A stretch of DNA of 64,000 nucleotides from an uncultured Muribaculaceae bacterium (GCA_934675575.1 CAKUQQ010000004.1:1-64000), one strand, 5' to 3'; shown: positions 43,125-52,505, counted from the first letter of the stretch. Numbers and translations are program-made. Notes: a model not told the origin generated them from the sequence alone.

Positions 43125-43756
43125 TTTGTGTATTGCTTTGGATATGTAATCGTAAATATATATTTCTCGCCAAGCTCCACCTCGTTGGTGTAAGCCGTGT
43201 TTCTGAACCTGCCGCCCACCAGCAGGCGTGTTGTGCCGTCAGTCACGGCAAACGGCAGCAGTTGCAGTTCATGCTTATAGTCCATGTCGCGTGTTCCTGC
43301 TATCTTAAACATAGACTCCTTTATGGTCCACGCCACTATGTGAGCCAGCTCGTCATCGGACTTGAGCCAAGCCTTTTCGTCGTCGGTCAAGAATCCGTCG
43401 CGCACGTTCAGCACTCGTCGTCCATAACGTTCCACGTCTATGCCCGTGGCATGGTCGCCGTTCACCGCCACACACAATATACCTCGCGTGTGGGCTATGC
43501 TTATGTAGGCTCCGCCCGACAAAAAAGGCAGTCCGTCATCGCGGTGGTCAAAATTAACACTCGTCTCACCAAACACGCGCCTCAGCAGCAACCGCTCTGC
43601 CATGATCTCCTGACGGCGACACTCTGCCTTGGCTACACATTCAGTGTCAAGTCCCTGCGCACCACACATTTGCTGCATTTCTTCCGATGTCTCGGTCATC
43701 AGCCAAAAGTGCACCGTCGTTCCGTCGGCATATCGTTTGCTTCCGTTATATGGCAT
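43121..43756 (-). CDS. 4'-phosphopantetheinyl transferase superfamily protein
   Basis: A 211-residue Sfp/AcpS-like enzyme. The signature segments are GDHATGIDVERYG (Mg2+-binding aspartate) and VAWTIKESMFKIAG (W-x-x-KE-x-x-x-K). It would transfer the phosphopantetheine arm of CoA onto a carrier protein serine. In Bacteroidales a gene of this kind commonly follows gldE, as it does here with a 17-bp gap, although no functional link to gliding or secretion is established. It is followed by the overlapping dipeptidase gene. Confidence 0.9.
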   Translation of the reverse strand: MPYNGSKRYADGTTVHFWLMTETSEEMQQMCGAQGLDTECVAKAECRRQEIMAERLLLRRVFGETSVNFDHRDDGLPFLSGGAYISIAHTRGILCVAVNGDHATGIDVERYGRRVLNVRDGFLTDDEKAWLKSDDELAHIVAWTIKESMFKIAGTRDMDYKHELQLLPFAVTDGTTRLLVGGRFRNTAYTNEVELGEKYIFTITYPKQYTK

Positions 43757-43773
43757 GGCGTTGTCGTCTATCT

Positions 43774-45123
43774 TTATTTTGATTTTTCATCTTCGGTGTC
43801 GGGCAATATGCGGAGCTTAATCTTTGCTATGCGGTATTTGTCCACCTCAAGCACCGTAAACTCACATTTGCCATAGCACACCATTTCGTTAACTTTCAAG
43901 AAATTACCCTTTATGTTGAGCAGCAGTCCGGCAAGCGTCTCGGCATCTTCAAGCACATCACTGCCAAAGTCCTCTTCCTCCATGCCTGTCACGCGATAAA
44001 AGTCATTGAGCTGTGTCTTGCCGTCAAACACGTATGTATTCTCATTCAGCTTTGAGTAGAACGACTCTTCCGTGTCATACTCATCATCTATGTCGCCCAC
44101 TATCTCCTCAAGCACATCTTCCATTGTGGCTATGCCCTGCGTGCAACCAAACTCGTCAACCACCACTGCCAAGTGTATCTTCTTCTTTCTGAAGTCCTCA
44201 AGCAAGTCGTCTATCATTCTGGTCTCTGGCACAAAATATGCCGTGCGTAGCAGGTTTTGCCATCTGAAGTTGTTGTCACGCTTGCCAATGTATGGCAACA
44301 GGTCTTTGGCATAGAGTATGCCCTTTATGTTGTCAGGTGTCTCGTCATACACTGGCATACGCGAGTAGCCGTTTTCTATCACCGTCTTCACCACGTCCTC
44401 AAATTTGGCGTCATAGTCAATGTCAACCACATCTACTCGCGGGCGCATAATCTCTGCCACCGTCTTGTCACCAAATGTGAGTATGCCTTGCAATATGTCT
44501 TTCTCGTCGCCGGCGGTCACATCACTTGCCTCCAGTGCTTTAGACAAGTCGTCCATCGATATGTTGTCAGCATGCTTGCTCACCACCTTGTCCACTATGT
44601 AGCTGCTTTTTACCATGATTTTGGTGATTGGCGCAAAAAGCGACATCATGAAGCGCAATCCGCCATATGCCGCAAGGGCAAACTTCACATTGTTGTTGCT
44701 GGCATACAGCTTGGGCATCACTTCGCCAAACAGCAATATCAGGAACGTGAGTATCACGGTCTGCACCACAAAACTTGCCACTGGGCTGTTAAATACAAAT
44801 ATCTGGTTCATGGCAAAGTTAAGCACCACAACCACCATCACATTTATTAAGTTGTTGCCCACCAAGATGGTTGCAAGTAGTTTTTCCGACTCTGCGAGCA
44901 GTCCTTTCAGCTTTTCTTGCTTCTGCTCGTCGTCTATGGAGTCTATGTCGTCTTGCTTCAGCGAAAAGCACGCTATCTCCGACCCCGAATTAAAGGCCGA
45001 GAGCAATAATCCTGCTAAAGCTACTACTATGGCTAATACACTACCAGCGGTGGGTAAATTGAGTTCTATGCTCTGTGCCGAGCATAACATGGCTAAAATA
45101 CACGAAAGAGGGTCTGGGTCCAC
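43774..45123 (-). CDS. gldE: GldE-like CNNM/CBS membrane protein
   Basis: A 449-residue protein with an N-terminal CNNM (DUF21) domain of three or four TM helices (AIVVALAGLLLSAFNSGSEIACFSL, LLATILVGNNLINVMVVVVLN), two CBS domains (IMRPRVDVVDI through GYSRMPVYDETPDNIKGILY, and LEDFRKKKIHLAVVVDEFGCTQGIATMEDVLEEIVGDI), and a C-terminal CorC/HlyC transporter-associated domain. It is named after the gliding protein GldE, but such proteins may act in divalent-cation transport. The GTG at 45123 gives MDPDP at the N-terminus; an ATG at 45090 is the alternative. Confidence 0.88.
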   Translation of the reverse strand: MDPDPLSCILAMLCSAQSIELNLPTAGSVLAIVVALAGLLLSAFNSGSEIACFSLKQDDIDSIDDEQKQEKLKGLLAESEKLLATILVGNNLINVMVVVVLNFAMNQIFVFNSPVASFVVQTVILTFLILLFGEVMPKLYASNNNVKFALAAYGGLRFMMSLFAPITKIMVKSSYIVDKVVSKHADNISMDDLSKALEASDVTAGDEKDILQGILTFGDKTVAEIMRPRVDVVDIDYDAKFEDVVKTVIENGYSRMPVYDETPDNIKGILYAKDLLPYIGKRDNNFRWQNLLRTAYFVPETRMIDDLLEDFRKKKIHLAVVVDEFGCTQGIATMEDVLEEIVGDIDDEYDTEESFYSKLNENTYVFDGKTQLNDFYRVTGMEEEDFGSDVLEDAETLAGLLLNIKGNFLKVNEMVCYGKCEFTVLEVDKYRIAKIKLRILPDTEDEKSK

Positions 45124-45182
45124 TATCTATTTTGTTAGTTCTACAAATCTCGCCTGCCACGGCCTGTGTGGCTGCAAACAAA

Positions 45183-45217
45183 CAAGGAAGCCATAACTTG
45201 ACTTCCTTGCAAAGTTA
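45183..45217 (-). promoter_or_regulatory. gldE -7 box and adjacent hairpin
   Basis: The minus strand carries TAACTTTG (45210-45217), a consensus -7 box. Immediately downstream is a hairpin (CAAGGAAG 45183-45190 with CTTCCTTG 45202-45209) followed by TTTGTTTG. The hairpin could be a terminator for the exporter operon ending at 45316 or the 5' end of the gldE transcript. No -33 box was found. Confidence 0.4.
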
Positions 45218-45315
45218 ATATATTTTTGGCAATCTTCTGCCTATTATCTTTTTAATTCAACCATTATGCCGCGCTAAAACCAGGCTAAAGGCAGTGTCAG
45301 CCTCATTTCGCCTCA

Positions 45316-46611
45316 TCATTTCTCTTCTGGCTTAAACGGCTTCGACTCCATTTCTTCATCGGGTATCACATCTACGGCATTGCGGTGATACTCCTCTTTG
45401 AGCAGCGCGCCGGCATCAAACGAGGCATAGTGGCGCATGCGTCTGTAACGAGGTCTGAGCAAGAAACGCTCCACTATATAAGCTATCATGAAATAGCCTC
45501 CGGCAAGCACCCACAGCATGGTGAATGGGTGTTTAAGCTGGTCGAGTGTGGCACCCACCGTGTGCATCGACACGTAGTTTTCTATTGCCCATGTCGATGG
45601 CACAGCATTGCCTATCGCCGTCCACAGCGCGCTCTGCTCATATCTTGGCCACGACACTCCCGACAGAAACACAAACACCACCGACGTGAACACCACCACA
45701 ATGAAGGTTGACTCTCTGTCGTTGACCAACGCCTGCAATGACTGCCCCATAAACGACGTTGCCATAAGGAATGGCAACACCATCACCACAATGTCGAGCG
45801 TGGTGCCGTTTTGTGGGAAATCAAAGAACATTGGCACATAGTGCAGCACATACACCGTGGGCACTATGTATATTATCAAGTGGCACAGCATTTTGCCCAA
45901 CACTGTTGCGCCAGTGCCGCAATCCACCGTGAGCGGGTCCACACCCTTGTGGGTCAAGCGCCGCTCGCGGCTGCCGCCTCGCAGCATGCAAATGCCCATT
46001 ATCATGCTCTGCTGCAACACGAGTATCAGTATGCACGGCAGCACTGCCGAGGCTATACCCTTGCCGGTGTTGCCTATAGGCACTTGCTCACTCTCCACTA
46101 TCGCGCCGGTGTCGTATGTCAGCACGGCAAGTTTTTGAGCCTGCATCTTGCTGCTCATGTCCATCTGCACATTGGTCAGAGCCGTCAACAGCTGCTTGTA
46201 GCGCATCAGCACACCCATGTCGCAATACATCGACACATGCCCTTGCTCACCCCTGCCTATAGCTGTGGAGAAATCCTTTGGTATGTATAAAATTCCATAG
46301 CACTCTTTCTCATTCATAAGCCTGCGCGCGTCCTGCATGTTCGACACATAGTCCATCACAGCCACCTCCTGGGTTGCGTCAAGCTCTCTCACAAGCTGGC
46401 GGCTAAGCTGCGTGCGGCTGTCATCTACCACCACCACCTTCACGTCGTGTGCAGTTTCGGTGTTATATATCAGCGAATACAGCACCGGATATGTGGCGCA
46501 CAGCACTATGAAGAAGATAAACACTCCCTCATCGTGAAACGAGAGCATAAACTCTCGCCTTGTCACCGCAAACAGGTCAAGAAACCATTTCACTATTTTG
46601 TTGTTTCTCAT
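45316..46611 (-). CDS. ABC-2 type membrane permease (exporter subunit 2)
   Basis: A 431-residue ABC-2 family permease. One N-terminal TM helix (GVFIFFIVLCATYPVLYSLIYN) is followed by a large periplasmic domain (about residues 45-195) and a C-terminal bundle of five helices (ILILVLQQSMIMGICML, FMATSFMGQSLQAL, VFTSVVFVFLSGVSWP). This YhhJ/YbhR-like layout is used for efflux or export driven by an ABC ATPase. The gene is last in a TolC-HlyD-permease-permease operon, 15 bp after its paralogue. No ATPase gene is present in the cluster, and neither permease has Walker motifs. Confidence 0.87.
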   Translation of the reverse strand: MRNNKIVKWFLDLFAVTRREFMLSFHDEGVFIFFIVLCATYPVLYSLIYNTETAHDVKVVVVDDSRTQLSRQLVRELDATQEVAVMDYVSNMQDARRLMNEKECYGILYIPKDFSTAIGRGEQGHVSMYCDMGVLMRYKQLLTALTNVQMDMSSKMQAQKLAVLTYDTGAIVESEQVPIGNTGKGIASAVLPCILILVLQQSMIMGICMLRGGSRERRLTHKGVDPLTVDCGTGATVLGKMLCHLIIYIVPTVYVLHYVPMFFDFPQNGTTLDIVVMVLPFLMATSFMGQSLQALVNDRESTFIVVVFTSVVFVFLSGVSWPRYEQSALWTAIGNAVPSTWAIENYVSMHTVGATLDQLKHPFTMLWVLAGGYFMIAYIVERFLLRPRYRRMRHYASFDAGALLKEEYHRNAVDVIPDEEMESKPFKPEEK

Positions 46612-46626
46612 CTCTCAATCTTTCTG

Positions 46627-47790
46627 TTAAGGCACATACACCGGCTGGCGGCACTCTCTGCGCAAGTGCCAAGTCAGCGCCCACGGCAGCAGCGTGAAAC
46701 CGAGCAGGGCGGCATAATACACGCGCGAGTAATACAGCGGTATGCCGTTCAGCGCCTGATCCACACTCAGCAAGAAATAATACTTTACTGGCATCACAAA
46801 GCCGAGCGGCTCTATCCATGAGTACATGGCTTCTTGCGGCAGTGAGAAACCGCAGAACGAGAACGACAGCATGCCAAGCAGCGTGCACAACGTGGAACCA
46901 TACCTGAAGTTTGGCACGGCACACATTATTGTCAGGGCAAATCCCTGGTTGGCGAGCACAAACAGCAGCATTGCTACTATCATGTGCCAGGGGTTGCAGT
47001 TAAGCGGCAACCCATACACCCTGTACATCAAAAATTGCACCATAAGTCCCACAGCCCAGAAAATCACCGTCTGTGGCACCATTTTGCACGTCACTGCCAC
47101 TTCTATCGAGTTGCCTGCCGTGCGCAGCCACTCGCGGCTCGTGCCATATTTCAGTTCTGTGCCTATGCTGAATGCCGTCACCAGCAGCACAAACAGTGCA
47201 AAAAAGCATGGCACAAACGACATGTTCAAGTAGTAGCTATAGTTTGTCCAGGGATTGTTCACACCATGCACATGGGTCACTATCGGCTGCAGCGACGCAT
47301 TGATTTTACCGTCTGGCAGTCCGGCGGTTTCGAGCGCCGTCTTGGCTATTGCGCCGTTGGCAAGCACTGTTATGGTCTTAAATCCCTGATATTGGGTCGA
47401 GGCAGGCGTGTACCACGCATAGTTTATGTAGTAGCTCAACTTTGGCTTGCGCCCCGACAGTGCTTTGCTCGAAAAATCAGCCGGGATATAGAAAAATCCC
47501 ATTATGTCTCCGCTCTGCACGGCATCTTTCGCCTCGCCGAAGCTGTGATAGGCGGTTATGTTCACCGCGTTAAGCGCGCCGAGGTTTCTTGTCAAGTTGC
47601 GCGAAATGCTGGAATTGTCCAAATCCACAATTCCCACTGGCACACGTGTCACTCGTCCGGGGCTCATCAGGTCGAGCAGAAACCACGCGCACAGCAGCGG
47701 CATCACCACCATCATGATGAGTAGCAACGGCCGCCGCACAAGCGACACCAGCCCCCTTTTCATCGAGTTTTTAAAATATTGTCCAAGCAT
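46627..47790 (-). CDS. ABC-2 type membrane permease (exporter subunit 1)
   Basis: A 387-residue paralogue of the downstream permease with the same plan. A TM helix near residue 20 (LLLIMMVVMPLLCAWFLLD) comes first, then an external domain (VGIVDLDNSSISRNLTRNLGAL and GFFYIPADFSSKALSGRKPKLSYYINYAWY), then five C-terminal helices including the FSFCGFSLPQEAM loop. The pair probably forms a heterodimeric channel. It is separated by 29 bp from the HlyD gene. The substrate is unknown; related systems export drugs or lipids. Confidence 0.87.
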   Translation of the reverse strand: MLGQYFKNSMKRGLVSLVRRPLLLIMMVVMPLLCAWFLLDLMSPGRVTRVPVGIVDLDNSSISRNLTRNLGALNAVNITAYHSFGEAKDAVQSGDIMGFFYIPADFSSKALSGRKPKLSYYINYAWYTPASTQYQGFKTITVLANGAIAKTALETAGLPDGKINASLQPIVTHVHGVNNPWTNYSYYLNMSFVPCFFALFVLLVTAFSIGTELKYGTSREWLRTAGNSIEVAVTCKMVPQTVIFWAVGLMVQFLMYRVYGLPLNCNPWHMIVAMLLFVLANQGFALTIMCAVPNFRYGSTLCTLLGMLSFSFCGFSLPQEAMYSWIEPLGFVMPVKYYFLLSVDQALNGIPLYYSRVYYAALLGFTLLPWALTWHLRRECRQPVYVP

Positions 47791-47819
47791 TTCCTCTTGC
47801 CTTCAGTTTTGTTTTTTTC

Positions 47820-48827
47820 TCATTCGTCAAGCAGCACCGACATTCCGGGGCGGAAATCCTTTATCTCGCTCGTCGGGCGGGCTTTCACCTCAAATGTCTT
47901 GCTGTCAAACTGGCCGTAGGCCTTCGTGGCGTTCCACACGGCATAGCTGCCCATGTCGTGCACATAATACACCTTCAGCTTCACCTTCTTGTTGCCAAGT
48001 GCCGGTATTGTCACGGCAATCTCTTTGTTCATCGGCAGGGTGCTGAGTTTTTCTTCTCTCACATTAAATGCCACCCACATCTCGCTGAGTTTTGATATTG
48101 ACATTACCGGAGTGCCAAGCGACACCAGCTCTCCCTCGTGCGGATATATCTCCGACACCTCACCGTCGCATGGAGCTATCAGATATTGGTCCTCCAGCAA
48201 CGACTGCACTTCCATCACCGAGCCTTTGGCTGCGTCCTCAAGGCCTTGTGCAGCGGCCTTGTCCTCGCTTTGGGCTCCATTCAACGCAAGGTCATATTGC
48301 GATTTGGCAGCTTTCACTTGTGCGCTTGCGGCATCGCATGCGGCCTTTGCCTCATCGCGTTTCTGCTCTGTCACCACACCCTCGCTAAACAGGTTTTGCA
48401 TGCGCTGATAGGTCTTTTTTGCTATGGTTTCGGCAGCCAGAGCCTGCTGATACATATTGTAGGCAGTGCGTTTCATTTCGTCTCTTGTGCCTTTGTCGGC
48501 CTTCAACTTTTGCGACGCTGCCACATTCTGCATCGACTTTGCCTTATAGAGCATTGCGTCAGTGGTCGATGAATATATGCTCACCAGTGTGTCGCCGGCA
48601 TGCACATAGTCGCCTTCGTGAACATAGAATTTCACTATGCGGCCTGGCAGCTTGCCCGACACTCTCACCGTTTCGCAGTCAGCTTGTCCTTGGGTAGTTT
48701 CTTTTGGTGGGTGTATCAGCAAAATTCCCAATATTGCTATGCACACCATAACAATCACAATCACTCCTATTGCCACAAGAAGTGCCTTGTCTTTTTTCCT
48801 GACAATCGTTGTTTGTGAATTATCCAT
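47820..48827 (-). CDS. HlyD/EmrA-type periplasmic adaptor
   Basis: A 335-residue membrane-fusion protein. One TM anchor (residues 16-38) is followed by a lipoyl/barrel-sandwich half-motif (VRVSGKLPGRIVKFYVHEGDYVHAGDTL), a long alpha-helical coiled-coil hairpin (about 80-190), the second lipoyl half (YLIAPCDGEVSEIYPHEGELVSLGTPV) and a beta-barrel domain ending FRPGMSVLLDE. It would bridge the inner-membrane permeases to the TolC-like channel encoded just upstream. 40 bp separate it from the TolC gene. Confidence 0.92.
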   Translation of the reverse strand: MDNSQTTIVRKKDKALLVAIGVIVIVMVCIAILGILLIHPPKETTQGQADCETVRVSGKLPGRIVKFYVHEGDYVHAGDTLVSIYSSTTDAMLYKAKSMQNVAASQKLKADKGTRDEMKRTAYNMYQQALAAETIAKKTYQRMQNLFSEGVVTEQKRDEAKAACDAASAQVKAAKSQYDLALNGAQSEDKAAAQGLEDAAKGSVMEVQSLLEDQYLIAPCDGEVSEIYPHEGELVSLGTPVMSISKLSEMWVAFNVREEKLSTLPMNKEIAVTIPALGNKKVKLKVYYVHDMGSYAVWNATKAYGQFDSKTFEVKARPTSEIKDFRPGMSVLLDE

Positions 48828-48867
48828 GTCTATCTCGTTTTTTTTGTTTTGTCTAAACTTGTTTTGT

Positions 48868-50301
48868 TCAATATTTCATTGTGCCGAGCACCTTGCTCAA
48901 ATACACGTTGCACAGCTGCACATCAATCTCCGCGTCAATCTTTTCGCTGTTGGCCTTCAGCCATGCCGTCTGGGCGGCAAGCACGTCGCTTGTGGTTGAC
49001 ACACCTTCCTTAAAACCCACCTGTGCCATACGCAGGTTCTCATTGGCCTTCTCCAGGTTTTTCTTTGTCATTTCGTATGTTTTCCAAGCCTCTTGGTTCT
49101 TAAACGTAGCTTGGTTCACTTGCAGCTCTATCTTGTCTTTTGCGTCGGCAAGCTCCAGGCGTTTTATCGTTGCCTCAGTCTTAGCCGCCTTATATTTATT
49201 GGTCAAGCCGCCCCAGTGCCACAACGGTATCTTCACCATTGCTCCCACCGAGAACGCCCCGGCAAATTTTGTTTCATAGCCGTTGTAGCTGTTAGGGTTC
49301 ATCAGGCTATACATGCCCACGGCTGCCACCTGCGGCATCATAGATGCACGTGCCACCTTGGCCTTTTCGTCATATATCTTGGCGGCAAGCTCCAGCGAGC
49401 GCACTTCATGGCGGCGCGCATACACGTCGTTCAGATCATAAGCCTCCGACCCCTCTGCCACTGACCAATTGTCCTTGTCCTCGTCTTCAAGCACAAAGTC
49501 AGAGTTTATTGGTGCTCCGCAGAGCTGGGCAAGTAGCATGCGCGACAGCGCCACACCGTTCTTCACCTTGGTCAAATCCACATTCGCCTCATTGAGCTTC
49601 ACATCTACGTTCAGCAAGTTCGACTTTGTGGCCACGCCCTCGTTGAGCATTTTCTTCACGTCGTTGTCAAACGTCTCAAGCAGTTTCACATAGTTTTCGG
49701 CCAACTTTTGCTTGGCTTTGAGCGACACCACTTGCCAATATGCGGCGTCCACGTCATACACCACGTCCTCCACCTTTGAGTCTTGCATTGAGCGTGCCAG
49801 CTCCTCGGCATAACGCGTAATCTCGTTCATGGCCTTGATTTTGCCGCCCATATATATAGGCTGCGTCAGCGTCAAAGCTCCGGCAAACACATTGTGCACG
49901 TTAAATGTCATTGCGCTTTTGGGTAGATATGCCACCGTCGATGGTATTGGCTGGCCATTTGCCGTAGTGATTGGCAAACCGGTTTGCGGATTTGTCAGCA
50001 AATTAAACTCGTAGCTTTGCGTCTTGGGGTTAAACGTCTTTGTGGGCAGCAATTGGTCTTCTGCCAGCAGAGAAATGTTCTTTTGGTTATAGAAATAAGA
50101 AGCCTCCAGATCCAAACTCGGCAAATATGCCGCCTTGGCTTCTTTGCGCTGATAACCTGCGCCCTCCACTCTGGCGCGCGACTGCTGTATCTCCTTGTTG
50201 TTTCTTATAGCCATGTTGCGACATGAGTCAAGCGACACAGCACCTTGGGCAGCTCCGCCCCACAGCATCATCACTGATAATGAGAATAATAACTTACGCA
50301 T
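48868..50301 (-). CDS. TolC-family outer-membrane efflux protein
   Basis: A 477-residue TolC-like channel protein. A signal peptide (LLFSLSVMMLWGGAAQGA) precedes two outer-membrane-efflux repeats made mainly of long helices: LDSCRNMAIRNNKEIQQSRARVEGA, LPSLDLEASY, VDAAYWQVVSLKAKQKLAENYVKLLE, and the second-half copy VRSLELAAKIYDEKAKVARASMMPQVAAVG. It is the first gene of the exporter operon and supplies the outer-membrane exit. A -7-like TATCTTTG lies 140 bp upstream on the minus strand (50441-50448). Confidence 0.93.
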   Translation of the reverse strand: MRKLLFSLSVMMLWGGAAQGAVSLDSCRNMAIRNNKEIQQSRARVEGAGYQRKEAKAAYLPSLDLEASYFYNQKNISLLAEDQLLPTKTFNPKTQSYEFNLLTNPQTGLPITTANGQPIPSTVAYLPKSAMTFNVHNVFAGALTLTQPIYMGGKIKAMNEITRYAEELARSMQDSKVEDVVYDVDAAYWQVVSLKAKQKLAENYVKLLETFDNDVKKMLNEGVATKSNLLNVDVKLNEANVDLTKVKNGVALSRMLLAQLCGAPINSDFVLEDEDKDNWSVAEGSEAYDLNDVYARRHEVRSLELAAKIYDEKAKVARASMMPQVAAVGMYSLMNPNSYNGYETKFAGAFSVGAMVKIPLWHWGGLTNKYKAAKTEATIKRLELADAKDKIELQVNQATFKNQEAWKTYEMTKKNLEKANENLRMAQVGFKEGVSTTSDVLAAQTAWLKANSEKIDAEIDVQLCNVYLSKVLGTMKY

Positions 50302-50440
50302 ACTGTTTTCTCTATCTTATGTGACTTTTCCCTGAGGCTTGCCGTTTGCCGCACAGTTCTGGAGCCTTCACGCCCCCTCAGGCATCAGCAGTCAATCAGG
50401 GTCAATAACTAATACTCCTATTATTTCTTTATCGTTGGTG

Positions 50441-50448
50441 CAAAGATA
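50441..50448 (-). promoter_or_regulatory. Candidate -7 box of the exporter operon
   Basis: The minus strand reads TATCTTTG, a consensus -7 box, about 140 bp before the TolC start. No -33 TTTG lies at the right distance. Nothing else was recognised in the 286-bp gap 50302-50587. Confidence 0.35.
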
Positions 50449-50587
50449 ATGCAAAAAACATTTTTCTCGCTTTTCCACAAGTGATATGGAACACCAATGC
50501 TTCAGAATTGAACACACGCCACGGCGTTCCGCCCTCATTCACACCAGCCTTTCAAGGTCGCCCCCTGTCGAGCATCATGCCGGCAGC

Positions 50588-51499
50588 TTATTTCTGAAAC
50601 ACAAAGCTCTTGGAAGCCAGGCGATAGTTGTCTGCAAACAGCTCCACAGTGTATTGTCCTGGGTTGAGCGTGGTGTTCACGTTATAAAACACCTTTATTC
50701 CGGCCAACTCCTGTCCACTGTATTCTATCGTTTTGCTTTCGGTGTAGGCCACGCTGCCTCCCTCAAACTTAAATGTGCCGCGCTGGCCGAGCAAAGCCCC
50801 TTCCGGGCCGGTGATGCGCATATATATCACCTTCTCGCCCACTGGCGTGGAGTTATTTTGCGGTATCGTGAATTGCACCATGAGTTGCTTTGCTTTCGAT
50901 ATTTTCTTCTCCACTTTGCCGTTGCCCTTGAGCGATGTCAGGCTCAACCCAGTCACGTTGAGTTTCTCGGCGAGCACCATGCGCTTGTTAAGAGCCTCGT
51001 TTTGTTGCGACACATTTGCCATCTGGCTCGACAATTCGCGGTTTTGGTTGTTAAGCTGACTGTTTTCCAATTTCAATCCCTCATTTTCCTTACCCAGAGA
51101 GTCTATTATCTGCACATAGTGACGCATTATGCCTTTCAGAGTCACAATCTCATTTTGCAACTCCTTTATGCGTTTTCCGCTCGAAATCTTCTGCGACTTC
51201 AGTTCGGCAAGCAGTTTCTCCACCTTGTCCTTGGCTTCGGTGTACTTCTGCAAAATAGAGTCATTGTTTATATATTGCGCTTGGTTTTCATAATTTTTGA
51301 AGTCATTATCCAGTTGCTCATACTCCCCTGCCAGCTGCAACTGGTCGTTCTGGAGTTTGAGCTGTTCTATTTGAGCCTCTTGTTCCTTGGCTTTCTTGCT
51401 GTTGCCCACCGAGTCATATATCACAAATGCCAACACGGCTGCCACCACCAGCACGCCAATCGCTATTAATGCTTTTTTAGAAGATTGTGTCATTTCCAT
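50588..51499 (-). CDS. Membrane-anchored coiled-coil protein of unknown function
   Basis: A 303-residue protein with one N-terminal TM helix (ALIAIGVLVVAAVLAFVIYDSV), a long coiled coil (about residues 36-180, rich in Glu, Lys, Gln, Leu heptads) and a C-terminal beta domain (LMVQFTIPQNNSTPVGEKVIYMRITGPEGALLG and GQYTVELFADNYRLASKSF). The layout suggests a periplasmic spacer or scaffold tethered to the inner membrane. I know similar proteins only as conserved Bacteroidales hypotheticals. It appears to be a single gene with a minus-strand TATCTTTG at 51519-51526 upstream. Confidence 0.78.
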   Translation of the reverse strand: MEMTQSSKKALIAIGVLVVAAVLAFVIYDSVGNSKKAKEQEAQIEQLKLQNDQLQLAGEYEQLDNDFKNYENQAQYINNDSILQKYTEAKDKVEKLLAELKSQKISSGKRIKELQNEIVTLKGIMRHYVQIIDSLGKENEGLKLENSQLNNQNRELSSQMANVSQQNEALNKRMVLAEKLNVTGLSLTSLKGNGKVEKKISKAKQLMVQFTIPQNNSTPVGEKVIYMRITGPEGALLGQRGTFKFEGGSVAYTESKTIEYSGQELAGIKVFYNVNTTLNPGQYTVELFADNYRLASKSFVFQK

Positions 51500-51518
51500 T
51501 TATATTTTTGTTTATCTG

Positions 51519-51526
51519 CAAAGATA
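51519..51526 (-). promoter_or_regulatory. Candidate -7 box of the coiled-coil gene
   Basis: The minus strand reads TATCTTTG, 20 bp before the start codon at 51499. A weak -33 candidate (GTTG, 22 bp upstream) is present. Confidence 0.42.
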
Positions 51527-51591
51527 GTGCAAATCGCACGCAGAATATCAACTTTCAACCAAATTTATACCACCACAGCGCACCATAGCCC

Positions 51592-51825
51592 CACGCCTAT
51601 TTCACACGCAACGTGCCGAAGCCCCCCACAACTCAATCACAGTGTGCCAGAGCAACACCTCAACTCAATCACGGCAGCATGCCATAAGGCACACGCCTAT
51701 TTCACACGCAGTGTGCCGTGGCGTGCCGGAGGTACGCGTATATTCGTAACCCTCGACATAGGAGCGTAGCGACGGTCGGGGGGACAACCCCATACCCAAC
51801 CACGGCGTGCCGAAGGTACGCGTAT
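51592..51825. repeat. REP-like palindromic intergenic repeats
   Basis: In this region between two genes, CACGCCTATTTCACACGCA occurs twice, 100 bp apart (51592 and 51692). The near-palindrome GCGTGCC-GGA-GGTACGC occurs at 51721 and, with one change, at 51805. Between them CCCTCGAC...GGTCGGGG forms a second hairpin related to the repeat at 55.6-55.85 kb. The 335-bp gap holds no convincing gene. Confidence 0.7.
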
Positions 51826-51834
51826 AACGCCATT

Positions 51835-52449
51835 CTACACCTCAAACACCTTTTCGTTTTTGTGTTTCTCGGCGTTCTCACGCTCCTTTTGCTGCTTGTC
51901 GGCATCTTCCTTGCGCTGCACCTTCTGCTTGTGGTCGTGATGTTCCTTCAGCTTCTTCGCCGTTTTAGGGTCCTCTGTGAAACTGCTTATAAACTCATCT
52001 ACCACCTCGCGGCTGCCATACAAGTAATTCACCGTCACCTCTATCAGCAAGTCCGATTTCTTCGACACCATGTCGGTCAGCAAGCCGCGAGAGCCGTCGG
52101 GCATAGTGCCCTCCACCTGAAATGTCTTAAATTCTTTTGACTTCGGCGAAGCCTCGTTGGTGTCATACATGTTATACGACCTCGCCAGTTTCTTCAAGTT
52201 TTGCTTTATGTCCTTGTCCTTCACGTCTTTCTTTGAGAACAGCTCTATCGTTATCGACATTTCGTCCCACCTTATCTCAAACCGCGTGTTGCTGCTGTAA
52301 GTCACAAAGCCGCCATTCGGCACCTCAAACGTCAAGTTGTGCCTGCTCCACGTATATACCGACGCACTTGCCGTCTGCACCGTGGCCATCATTGCCAGCA
52401 CAGCCAGCAAAGCCGGCAAAAATATCTTTTTCAAACCAGAAATCCTCAT
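51835..52449 (-). CDS. Exported protein of unknown function
   Basis: A 204-residue protein with a signal peptide (LKKIFLPALLAVLAMMATVQTASA), a beta-rich middle (TWSRHNLTFEVPNGGFVTYSSNTRFEIRWDEMSITIELF, then KSDLLIEVTVNYLYGSREVVDEFISSF) and a highly charged Lys/Glu/His C-terminal tail from about residue 165. The body resembles small periplasmic domains that follow a surface substrate, but I do not recognise a family. It is the last gene of a minus-strand set with the GH25 lysozyme 56 bp upstream. Confidence 0.72.
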   Translation of the reverse strand: MRISGLKKIFLPALLAVLAMMATVQTASASVYTWSRHNLTFEVPNGGFVTYSSNTRFEIRWDEMSITIELFSKKDVKDKDIKQNLKKLARSYNMYDTNEASPKSKEFKTFQVEGTMPDGSRGLLTDMVSKKSDLLIEVTVNYLYGSREVVDEFISSFTEDPKTAKKLKEHHDHKQKVQRKEDADKQQKERENAEKHKNEKVFEV

Positions 52450-52505
52450 TTCATTCCCTATTTTTTGTTTTTACAAAAGTTCCAGTTCACTATCGCAAGC
52501 CCACA

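Noticed and set aside
42057..43193. Plus-strand frame opposite the C69 dipeptidase
   Set aside because: An antisense shadow; no recognisable protein features, while the dipeptidase has intact family motifs.
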